Shown in pieces: positions 20,543 through 31,142 of a stretch of DNA of 64,000 nt. The DNA is from Basidiobolus meristosporus CBS 931.73. Lineage: Eukaryota; Basidiobolomycota; Basidiobolomycetes; Basidiobolales; Basidiobolaceae. A program made the position numbers and the translations under genes. The first letter of the stretch is position 1, and each line of letters opens with the position of its first letter. The stretch is taken from the NCBI GenBank assembly GCA_002104905.1, contig MCFE01000008.1, positions 1 through 64,000 on the forward strand. The letters run 5' to 3'. Under the pieces are notes generated by a model. It was not told the origin of the DNA. It saw only the letters and a program-made list of their open reading frames with translations, and did not search any database.

Positions 20543-21193
20543 AATCCGCGAGTAACTCGAGGGATCCCGAGTAAATATTTCTAGAATGCATTATATTGGA
20601 AGGTTCATGTCTCATCTTACCATCCTTAGGAATTAACTTCAGAAGTTTATGCATGAGTGAGACATAGACTATTCAGTAAACCACTACCATTCATTAATTG
20701 GACGCCATTAAAGACATCTTTTAATACTCTGCTCATATTCTTGGCCCGCATGAAGCTTCCTCAGATTTGTAGATCCAATCCGTGATGATTTTGAAACTTC
20801 AAGCCTTAGCGGCACTATTCACCAGAGGGAGCATCAATGGCCAAGTACAATATGCTGGTTGATTGGTAAAGATAGCACCATTCATCCAAACCCGCGATCG
20901 CTATTTTCTACCACTCCATCTCTGTTGCCCCTGTCCGTATCTGAATCTCAAACCGAGCCTGATATACGCCCAACTTGCTGTAACTGGTTGTTGTTGTTGA
21001 GCTAACTCAGTTCGTGAAGTACTGAAACGGGGATACCAAGGAGATTATAATTGAAAAAGATGTATTGAATTATAGCTTCGCCACCAAAAATATGATAACC
21101 CAACATCCCTGCCCTTCCTAACAAGCTTGTTCACGGAAGCCAAGAGAACAGGACCTGTACGAAAAATCTACTACCAGAAAAGATTCTACCTCC
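20543..21193. other. Intergenic stretch before the right inverted repeat
   Basis: No ORF or repeat is supported. Unique sequence up to the repeat border at 21194. Confidence 0.4.
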
Positions 21194-21955
21194 GGGTGTA
21201 TCCACCACTGAATATGGCTTAATATGGTAAGATTCACACTCAGTAGCGGTACTAAAATGTAGATCATTGTTGTGGGAGAGCTGGTGCGGGTGTACTTGCT
21301 GATAAGAGCGGCCGCAACAACAAAGATCTGAGTGGGTACGGGCGGATACAAGTTGTGGGGGTGATGAGTGTGTGTGGTTGATGAGTGACACTTACCGAGT
21401 ATGGTCACGGTGCTGAGTCGAGCGAGGGAAGATCTGCTCAGGGCGGCCAATCCTTTCGGACGAAGGGAAAGAGCTTAGTCAGGGCTCACCAATGGTGGGA
21501 GTGAAGATCGGGAGATTAGCAAGTTGGCTTGAAAAGGATGGAAAGAAGGGACGAGTCGGGTCGGGAGGGGCGAGGGCGAGGGTAGGGGGTGAGTGAAAGC
21601 AATGATCAGGGTAAGGGCAGGGGTAAGGGCGAGGATGAGGGTGAGGATGAGAATATGAATGGTGAGGGTGACTATTTGCTTGATGCGAAGGAATGCTCAA
21701 TGCGCCAAGCCGACGTCTCGAGACAGGCCAATCCGTTTTGGCCTAGGCTCATTGAGGTTTGGCGGATTCATGTCCCTGATTGCAACCTCGAGTAGCCACT
21801 GATTCGGTGGGTGTCAGATCTAACCAGCGAGGCTGAGTTATACTGCATAGCGACAACAGTGAATGTAGGTTGTGAGTGAACTGATTCAAATCAATCAGAT
21901 ATTGATGATTAGACCACAGATCAGTAAGTCATGGATCATATGACAGTAACTGTTC
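21194..21955 (-). repeat. Right arm of a large inverted repeat
   Basis: Reverse complement of 14121-14900. Differences seen include single-base changes near 21720-21810 and a length change in the GA/GC-rich tract at 21550-21660 (GGGTAAGGGC-type units). Outside these the arms match base for base as far as I could follow. The 6.3-kb interior is unique. Confidence 0.9.
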
Positions 21956-23899
21956 AAGGGACTCCATATCTGTAAGGCTGTTACTGGCTTTGATGCGACC
22001 ATATGTTATGGCGGTCATCCCACGCTCTCTTCATCTCCAACACGCTCTCATACACATGGAGACATATGAATCATTGTTGGAGTGTCTATTCTGAAGTGAT
22101 TAAAGGCCTAGTGCCTTGACTGTTTATGTACTTCGGCTAGACGCCATTATATAAGATGGACTGAATGATTCTTAGCGCTATTGGCTTCCATCTGAGTCAA
22201 TGTTGTTGGAAGATCAGCTCAACAAGCATAGGAAATCGAACACCCTACTAATCCTAGCAAGCACTGTGGTACACTATATATGAAGTACTGATAAACTAAC
22301 TGGCAAATATTTGTAAATATCAAGGTACAAGCTATTATATCGTATTTACCAGGCGTCCTATGATAAACCACTTTGTCGTTGATGACTAGGGCACCTATCA
22401 TATGGTGCCTATTTATATCCAGTTTCTGACAAATATCTCGTGCTCAACACTCGATGCATAGTTGCAACATTCGCGATGAGCGTGCTGTTTACTCTAGGCA
22501 CTAAATCCTGAAAACCAATATCCCCAAATTTTGCGAGAATTTGCGGACTAGCTTTCATATTTTATTGAGTAACTTTAACCATTATCGGTGTCGAGGCCAA
22601 GCATAAGGAAATGTTGTATTTCACTAAATTACTAATCAATTTGCTCCCAAGCTTGCTTATACCCCCGTCATCATTTGTTACTTTCCCATGTCAGGTCCAT
22701 TTATGGAATTCTACCTAATGAAGAAATACCGATATTGGTAAGAACTGTCAAACTCCATATATATTTTGAGAAATGTACAAAATTGGAACCATGTAAAAAC
22801 GGAAATATACTATAAAAGTGAATCACATGCTCATGGTATATATATCTCGACAGCAGGAGGTTTCCATAATCAAATCGATTTCAAATATTATCAAACGATA
22901 AGACCCCCCACTCCCTCACTGAATGTCCTCTTAAAATATAAAGTCTTGATTAGGCAAAATTACAAAGAAAACAGAAGGTAGGACTGATCGTCTATTTATT
23001 TAACGGGATGCTACACTCAACACTCAATGGTGGTAGCTATATACACAAATGTGATTCACCCAATGGCACTATGTACACGGAGGAGGTTCACTCACTTGCC
23101 ATTGTCAAGATGATTTGCAGCCGAGTATCCAATTTGTCTTGGCCTCGAATGGTGAAATAGCACATGTTGATGATAAAGGTGAATACGTGATCTGAAAAAA
23201 AAAGAATTAAACAAGTATACTAGTAATGCATTCGATCGGTCAGTACATAACTTGGTGATTCCGTTATCTCTCACCCAAATACGGGTAACCGGCCTGGCAA
23301 AAGTAATTCTGGTTAATCTATGAAAGAGCAAGTCAGTATCCTCCCTTCGATCGGTAAGTCTCATTCCTACACAACTCCCAGGGTTCTGGCTACTATACCC
23401 GTCAGCCATATAGAACTAAGCACTCACCCTCACCGAACGACTCATGCAAATGATCACTGACGCTGAAAGCTAGCTAGTATTCGATCATATGTACGTTAGA
23501 ATGAAATTGCTGTGCATACATATACATACTTATACAGGTTAAGGTTAAGGTTTTATCAATTTATGGCTGAGGGTAGCAAAATACCGCACTTTCTCCTAGA
23601 ATGTGTCATCACCTTCAGTTTTATGAATGTGCCACAACAATTAAATCCCATATATTCTATTGGGAGGATACGTTGGATTTATTTTACTATGAGGTTCAGA
23701 GTTTCATAATATACACGTAGGGTACAGTCAGATTTATTCAGATAGTATGTACAGGTAGGAGCTCTGTCTGTAAAGCCAGTATGATTTCAATTCCGGACGC
23801 CAGCATTGAACGGTATCCTGATTGCATACTCGGTGATTATTTGAGCAGATGTTCCTGGCGGGAGACTAGGGTATGAACAGCAAGGTCCGAGTTCTTTGT
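21956..23899. other. Intergenic stretch with one weak multi-exon candidate
   Basis: No recognised gene. On the minus strand 23092-23409 is open and contains coding-like text (ITFARPVTRIWVRDNGITK) next to plausible splice sites, but no domain or complete model could be built. The rest is AT-rich. Confidence 0.35.
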
Positions 23900-24439
23900 T
23901 CAGTTTAACAGAAAGTTCAGGTCCATCTGAGATGACCCTTCGGTATCTGAGGAGTGCACCGTCGCTGAAGAATGCTGAATTGTATGCTGGTGGAAGGGGT
24001 CGAAATCAAAACTATTTTGAACAGGCTCCGGAAGCGTGACTAGTGAGTTGCTGGGCTTCTCTGACTTCGAGCTGCTGTCGCGAGTGGCTTCCTTTTTTGG
24101 CTGTGCTTCGTCTTTGGGATAGAAGAAACTATTCTCGTAATAAAATAAGGTCCCGCTTAATGGTTCGTCTCCTTGAGACTGACTCTGAGCCATGTTGGTG
24201 TGAATAGTGACGTGTCGGGCGAGCTGGTCACTTCGAGCAAAGCTCTTTTGGCAGTTTGGGTGTGTGCAATAGAAGGGCCGCTCACCAGTGTGTGTTCTAT
24301 AATGGCGTTTTAAATTATCCAGGCGGCCAAAGGTCTTATCGCAGATAGTGCATGAATATTGGCGATTTGAACGGGGACTTGTTTGTCGCGAAGGAGGTTT
24401 GTCGAGTTCCGGGCTGTGTACGCGGCCAACCATAGGCAT
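23900..24439 (-). CDS. Two-finger C2H2 protein, FLLN family member 5
   Basis: A single-exon ORF of 179 residues, the longest member. Finger 1 (CTICDKTF, helix GRLDNLKR) and finger 2 (CTHPNC, helix ARSDQLAR) are joined by the canonical linker TGERPF. Finger 2 has HX3H spacing, unlike the HX4H of the other four. A long Ser/Gln/Lys-rich tail with an acidic and aromatic patch (FYYENSFFYP) could be an activation region; it ends in MDLNFLLN. Finger consensus is closer to the general Kruppel type, so this may be the least derived member. A TATA-like TATAAAAC sits on the minus strand near 24537. Confidence 0.87.
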   Translation of the reverse strand: MPMVGRVHSPELDKPPSRQTSPRSNRQYSCTICDKTFGRLDNLKRHYRTHTGERPFYCTHPNCQKSFARSDQLARHVTIHTNMAQSQSQGDEPLSGTLFYYENSFFYPKDEAQPKKEATRDSSSKSEKPSNSLVTLPEPVQNSFDFDPFHQHTIQHSSATVHSSDTEGSSQMDLNFLLN

Positions 24440-25542
24440 AAGGAGAGAAATTAAAGTTACAAGAAAATGTAAAGCAAAGAGACTAACAGCTAGTAATTAG
24501 ACTCATTATAAGGGATGAGAAAAGGTACCACGATGCAGTTTTATATTGGTGGGTAGTTGATCTGTGATCGACCTCAGGTTTGTCCCGATCAATCTTCTTT
24601 GCCTAATGAGTGTGTTGGTGTGATGAATTCATAACTTACCATCCTCATATCGAATAGCTAAAAAAGGAAAACATGCACTTTTGCTGCTTTGGCTAAGCGT
24701 GCTTTAACTCAGGTATTTCTTTGCGTGTTAAAATATGGAAAATTCCTCGATTAAGAAATACTACCATACAGAGTAATCCCTTAATATAATTTACAGTTTT
24801 CAAATATGACACTGTGCTTACTAGTGGTAAGTATAGTCACTCACAATATGTTGGAGCTACGTTGGTTCTACAGCTACCAAAATCATCTGAGTAATCAGTG
24901 GTGATGAATGCCGGCTGGCTTGATAAGGTGATTCTCCCCATGATTTTGGATACCGTTAGCGTGAATGTGTAACAGGGAATATTCCAACTCCATTTGCAAG
25001 TGTCCTCCTTTCATAAAGGGGTAAATTTCTAGTACTCTAGCACCTACTCAACCCCAGCGTTCTGAAAACCTTCCTGAATCTCTGCATTATTACTGTTTTA
25101 TTGACACTCAATCTCGGATGAACTGGTGGTTATGCAATAAACCCAAAATGAGGTTGTTTTCACGACATCAACGTAAGAACATGGGATAAATAGCAATCCA
25201 ATATGTGCAATCAAATCGACGTAGGATGAGAATAAACCGGTCTTCTTGAATCTCCCATCTTGTGTAAACAGCTGTGGAGTTGATTCTCACATTCGTTCTA
25301 TGAAAGCCCTTGTTTCGCGGCAATACGCCACTATCCACTGAAGCCACTGCTGGATACAAGGCGGGATGCCTCGCCTCTGGGTTATCATGTTCACTTTTAA
25401 TCACTGAGATTAATTTGTCTGTAATCATCCTTCGGATACGTTTACTGGCTGTGGCTTCAAATCCGCCATGTACATTTATCATAAATCAATTCATGTAATG
25501 ACGTGGATAAAATAACGAACCTTTTCTCCAGGCTCTCCGAGA
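24440..25542. other. Intergenic stretch, shared upstream region
   Basis: Divergent upstream region between zinc-finger gene 5 (minus) and the PHP gene (plus). A minus-strand ORF at 25168-25482 has no recognisable features. Confidence 0.4.
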
Positions 25543-26992
25543 ATGCCGACACCTTCTATTTTGCGTATTAAGCTTGGGCCGCGGACTCGCTCGTATCTCC
25601 TCTCGTGTGGCTGTAGAGCATTAACCATAACCTTTTCCCTTATTTTCCTGATAACCTTTGTGACGCTTGTCAAGTATCATGCAACTCCTTCCTCCGAAGA
25701 CTACTCTAAACTTACTTTCGATTGGAAGGTAGATCCTTCAAAGTATTTAAGAACGTACGATAGAGATTTCGGCTCCTACAACATTATAATGGACGGACAT
25801 ACTCATACAGTCTATTCGGACGGGAGGTTAACCCCGGAACAGATTATTCAGCTATCTATTGGTAACTGCTAATATAGAAAGCGACTGCGATTCATATTTT
25901 AACGTTGCAATAACAAAAATAGCAAACGGATACAACGCAATCGTAGTGTCCGACCATAACACTATTGACGGGGGGCTGGAAGCTCAAAGAATCGCCCAGG
26001 AAAAGTACAAAGACCAAATAATAGTTATACCGGCCCAGGAGTACAGGTACAGTCTTTATGAGCCTTGTGTGCTCCTTCGCTTACTAACCCCTGACTGCAG
26101 TTCTTGTCGCATTCATATGAATTTTCTCAATATCAATGAGACTATCCCATTTGGGCCCCCGTTCCCAACGAACGAAGACCTACGTAAGGCTATCGATCGA
26201 GTTCATGAGCTGGGAGGACTGGCAGTTGTTAATCATATTCCCTGGTCCAACGCAACCACATATGGGTATCAAGTGGCAACACTCCCCAATCACCCATCAC
26301 GTGAGGAGCTGATGGATATGGGAATTGACGGTATCGAGGTCATCAATGGCAATACGTTTGATCTTCAGAGTCTAGATTTTGTTGAGGAGCATCCGAATCG
26401 CTTTTTCACCATCACTGGTGGTGATGTTCATTACCCAGGGGCAGCTTATGCCTGGACTGTGATGAAGACTGCGAATTTCAGTGCGGCAAGTATTATAGAG
26501 GAACTAAAGAACCGTAGGACCTCCTTTTTATTCGATCCAACAGGGACTCGTCCACGTGTTTACGCACCGATGAATCCCGCTTTTAAGAGAATCGCCCCAC
26601 TGACATATCTTGGGAACTATTTCGGGAACTTCTATGACGATAACCGGGGTATGTACTCGTTCCAAGGGAGCTTTTGTCAGCCTTCACACTTCACTGTGCA
26701 CAAATCGATGTTCTTCTATTTTGTACTCTACGCATTGGCGTTCTTCCTGACATTCGAGGTGACTAGAGCTGGTGTTATCGCCATCTCAATTTTTGGCGGA
26801 AACCAGCTTCGAAATTGGTATAACAAACATAGAGGCAGAAGTACAGGTAGAGGGATCCCTGTTCCATCCGAAGATCATACACAGGATTTGCTATTGCAAA
26901 CACCGGATTCCTCAAGACCAGCATCTCCTGCCAGCTCATTACCTGAGTCATTAACAGGTAACCAACCCCACTCGCCAGAAGAGAGGGTGTAA
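25543..26992 (+). CDS. Membrane-anchored PHP-domain protein
   Basis: Three exons (25543-25861, 25923-26046, 26101-26992) give 444 residues. The 61-nt first intron restores QLSIANGYNAIVVSDHNT across the junction. The second is 54 nt, a multiple of three, so the frame stays open; removing it gives PAQEYSSCRIHMNF, as in other PHP proteins. A transmembrane segment lies at about 28-45 (FSLIFLITFVTLV). The PHP metal-binding motifs follow: HTHTVYSDG, SDHNT, a conserved Glu in PAQEY, and GGDVHY. A second hydrophobic segment near the C-terminus (FFYFVLYALAFFL) precedes a basic, Ser/Pro-rich tail. PHP domains are metal-dependent phosphoesterases; the substrate is unknown. The two membrane segments suggest that the catalytic domain sits in a membrane compartment or faces outside. 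Confidence 0.88.
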
Positions 26993-28537
26993 CTCAAGAG
27001 GTGGCAAACCCTTTTCAGATTGTTGATGTCTGGATATCGGATCTTATCAGCTGCCCTTATATCTCATTATTCTGAAGCCAGTAGACCAATATGTATTCTG
27101 ATCGTCCATCATGTAAATAAGATGATGGCTATTTTCAGTTACATGGGGAAGTTTCAGCACGGTGCCCATTTGAACTTGTGCTCAACACGTTTTGAATAAA
27201 AACGAAAACCAAATATCATCGAATAGTAGGGTTTTATGTAAGGGATCATGATGCTGGCTCTTGGCTGATTGGGGCATCCGCAATTCCGGAGGCTTAGAGA
27301 TTATGTAGGAAATGCATATCTGTACGACTCTGACTCGGAATATGAGTGATGGCAAATGCACCTTTAGTGCGTATCTACACTGACAACAGAACAGTAGCCA
27401 GGTAGGCTGCTTGCTGCTAGGCGCTTTGACCAACTCCACCGAACACGTAGAATCGTAGTTCTGTACTCGCAGTTGTGTACTCGTAAATAGCCAAAACCGT
27501 CCGATATGCTAAATGCAGACGAATCTTTGTACTAACTTCAATAATCCCAACAAACAGTAACCAACAAACATCGAATTGGAACTAGATTCGGCGAACAATA
27601 GAGAATTATGCCAGGAATGAAACAACGCCCCAATGCTAATGTGCAGCGTGCTGAATGACGATGGAGTTGAAGTCATACCGGTATCAATCATGTGGATATT
27701 GGGGCGTTTGGGCGTACCAAGCTAAACCTGCTTCTTCTCTCTTTGGGCGAACCAAGTTAAACCTGTTTATCCTCTCACTTGTTAAAGCTAAACCTGCTTA
27801 TCCTCTCACTCCCCCTTGGTTGTTTTCTTTGATTGGGAGGCGTGAGATGAGCCGAACCTTAAGTGAATGCTCCTTGCTAATTTGCAAACATATTTCGTTG
27901 CTAGATCCAGCCATGCAACTCCTGATTCCAACCTGAATGGTCAACCTTTGTCAACACCAATGGAGATAATGAGGACAGTTTGACTGAAAACGAGTTTGAT
28001 GGATGTCAACTCCCTGCAATCATGAACCGGAGAACAATCCATTCGATTAAAGGTAAGACTAATTTGATTGTAAGATGGAAGCCTCAACTTCCTGCCTCCT
28101 GACTGCCTAGTTGGTGCTGCTGACCCGATTCATTGTGTTCGGTTACTCAGCGTATTGCTGATGATCTGTATATTTTTTGGTGTAGATTATGGATATTTTG
28201 CCGCGATGCTCTTCCAGCCAGTACATATTATCCACAATCTTCTAGCTAGCACGCTCCGGATGTTATCCACAATCTTCCAGTTTTGATCACTTATATAAGA
28301 AGCTCATAACCTGTCCAAGTCATGAATTTCACTTTTGAATCCTCTGCTTCTCCTTCACCTACCATTACCTGTTTCCCATACCGACTTCCAACGTCAGTCA
28401 GCATTGGCGATTCCTTGCATACCACCCAAGTCAATCCAGTAACCGGAAAAATCGCGTAGCATTTTCGTGTGGGGTTTATTTTGTACAAACAACATTTCGT
28501 TCTCCGAACATCTGCCTACACTTCAGCCTATCATTAC
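26993..28537. other. Intergenic stretch with short direct repeats
   Basis: No gene is supported. It contains a small tandem repeat at 27715-27811 and a duplicated 15-base phrase TTATCCACAATCTTC (near 28229 and 28264). Confidence 0.45.
27715..27811. repeat. Three-unit imperfect tandem repeat
   Basis: Units of about 32 bases begin with AAGCTAAACCTGCTT, AAGTTAAACCTGTTT and AAGCTAAACCTGCTT, each followed by a TCCTCTCACT-type pyrimidine stretch. No coding sense. Confidence 0.6.
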
Positions 28538-30530
28538 ATGGTCAACATCGAGCGGCACTATATTTCCCAGCCATCAGGTGGGTGGATATTCCATTCTCTC
28601 GCAACACCCACGCGTGCATTAATGCCGGTTCATTTCCAGACGAATATAGTAGACAACCAGGCAAAGGGTTTGCTAACTTTCCTTACATGAACTCCAACGC
28701 CCAGTACGGTTTCCAACAGCACTTTCAGGGAGTTGACTCACGGTCAGTATTGGTCTCCTCTACCTTCAACGCCGAATGCATTTTCTAACCAAACTGTGCC
28801 GCTTCTTAGTCAACATTTGGTACACCAGTATAAAAGTGAGTCTATATTTCCGGACTCCAGCCAGCAACATTCCTTCCTTGGCCATTCCCAGCTGCTAAAT
28901 CATTCCTCGCTCCCTTCTGTGACCAACGGACAACTCAGTTCATATGGAACGCCTATGCAACATCTCCATGCTGGACATGGGAATCAAGTCCAGCATTCGG
29001 AGCTACATATGCACCAACACCTGAACCACCAATCGCACTACACGCAATCTCCTACTGAGAATATTTCAAACCAAGAATCACCGTTTAGCATGAATTCCAC
29101 TCCCCAATCTAGCGCGCAAGTCAATCCAAATTCGTAAGTACACTCGTCAATTCTGCGGCTCTAATTTTGTCGGTACTAAGCTTCATCGATATTCAGGAAC
29201 ATTCGATTCAGTATTAGCCTGGAGGCTCAAACAGCTGCTGCGCAACGGGTGGATGAAACTCCATTAACCTACTTAAATAAGGGTAAGCAGCCTGATCCAA
29301 ATTGGCGCTGGTTTGTGGACACGGAGTAATTTTGATTTGCCTAATGCTAGGCCAGTACTATGTGATCTCCCTCACCGATAATGATCATGCGGACACTGAT
29401 CTAACTAGCACCCTGAGAATGGCATTCCACGATGATACGCATCGAAAACTGGCGGGAACCTATTGGCAATTCTGGGCTTCCCAGCAGAACTCGCCAAAAA
29501 CCGCAAGAGCACTGGATATAGGTAGGTGGTTCTTTGAGCCGTGATTGACCAGGGTGTTAACACGCCGTTTCGTTGATAGACAAAGCAGCATCCACTGGGG
29601 TAAAGAACGTTGACTGCCCGACCTTTGACAAAGTGACCTTCCAATGGAATGGACGAAAAAGCGCCAAAATCTATGTTAAATTCAACTGTCTGTCCACCGA
29701 TTTCTCCCGCATCAAGGGTGTGAAGGGGATTCCTCTGCGTATTACTATGGAGACCAAAGCCAGTGAAAGTAACCTGTTCTCCGAAAGATCGTTTGCAAAG
29801 GTGAAGCTATTCCGAGATAAGGTATGTGGAGCCACGCATCGTTTACACTGTAGCCCAAGATGCTGACCTATCACACCAGGGTGCCGAGAGAAAGAACAAG
29901 GATGATCAGAGGCATCTTGAGAAAATCTGGGAAAAAATGAGAGGAAAACAACACGACGCAAACCCATTGTTAATGATGTTTGCTCCAGTGAGTCAGGTTA
30001 CTTTATTCGTGGAGAATCTCGTTAACGATCCTTTCGACAGTGAGGAGGTGGTTATTGGTACAGATGATGATGATGTAGAGTCTTCAGGGAAAAGAAAAAG
30101 ACTAGAGATGGCTGGCACTGAGCTAGCCGATCTTTCCGGACTCAATGCTACATATAGCACCCCAACGCGCAAGAGAAGAGCTGGTCGGTATTCTGTGAAT
30201 CAAATCAACGGGCTTCTTGGCACTTGCGCTTACACTCCATCTTTTTCTATTGTAGTATTATGTATTTACGTAAAATTCATCGGAGAAAATGTACACCGTG
30301 CAGTTTACCTTGAACGCCTTACTGTTCAAGACTTGATAGAGAAGCTCGCAGATAAGATGAGCTTGCAGGCGCAGAACGTGTATACAGTATTCCGAGTGAC
30401 AAGTAAAGGACTTTTCGTACGAGTAGACGATACAGTGATATCGCAGATGAACGATGAGCAAGACATGGAGGTGGAGTACGAACGAGATGAAAGCAATGAA
30501 GAAAGTATCACCTTAAAACTGAAGTTCTAA
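28538..30530 (+). CDS. CP2/Grainyhead-family transcription factor
   Basis: Seven exons: 28538-28577, 28640-28667, 28729-29133, 29197-29282, 29351-29521, 29580-29821 and 29880-30530, about 540 residues if all borders are right. Residues 1-160 are Gln/His/Ser/Asn-rich and disordered, with an activation-domain look. The CP2 DNA-binding domain spans exons 4-7: TPLTYLNKGQYYVISL, MAFHDDTHRKLAGTYWQFW, FDKVTFQWNGRKSAKIYVKF, GVKGIPLRI and a basic stretch GAERKNKDDQRHLEK. A C-terminal dimerisation-like segment (VHRAVYLERLTVQDLIEKLA) follows. Grainyhead/CP2 factors are known in animals and fungi; in Neurospora one affects cell-wall remodelling and conidial separation. The last exon may hide a further 3n intron ending near 30253 (TTTTTCTATTGTAG). 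The N-terminal exons are the least certain. Confidence 0.85.
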
Positions 30531-31142
30531 ACCAAACATCCATAAGCATGTGGTATCTTTTCATACCCAAGACTATACATATACGCTACACAGGCACCTA
30601 AATAGTTTCTGTATACATTGATCATTGTTGAATACCTAGGCTTCACCTTCACTATATCCTTACCCCCAAGCTCACATTACATACGCTATATCGTCAATTT
30701 GGGATTGTCGTGATTCTAGTATCATACCTAATGTTGAGCGTGCTACTAATGTAAATAACAAAAGCAAAATACATCGTAGTCCATCACAGAGTCCATAATG
30801 CACAACGGATACAAATGCTTACTCCAGAATTGTACCAAATCCATGAATCTTGGGGAATATGCTGGCATGGTTGTAGCCGGGGAAAAATGCCATGAAGCAA
30901 AGGACAGATTCGAGCTCCTAGTGGCTGATGGATTGTCAGGGAAATTGGGTGTCATCCAAAAATCCGTGGTACTCCCATCGGTCGTAATCAAAACCGATCT
31001 CCGTTTTCACTATTTTCCTATTCCAGGGCAGCAACCAACAAGTGCCAGTATTTTTGGAAGGTTGTGAACAGTGTCCAGCAGTAGATTCCATCTCCGGGTT
31101 TTATTCAAAGGGGTACTTTTACAAGAAACAACTCCATAGTGT
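30531..31142. other. Intergenic stretch, one unresolved minus-strand ORF
   Basis: A minus-strand ORF at 30746-30991 and a neighbouring open stretch with text such as FDYDRWEYHGFLDD could be exons of a small gene, but no domain or start was found. The plus-strand ORF 30798-31067 is its mirror. Confidence 0.3.

Noticed and set aside
22766-22981. Plus-strand ORF of 71 residues
   Set aside because: AT-rich random text without domain, signal peptide or splice context.
28640-28740. Apparent frameshift or a 25-nt intron in the CP2 gene
   Set aside because: A normal 61-nt intron (28668-28728) with a good acceptor resolves the frame, so no sequence error or tiny intron is needed.
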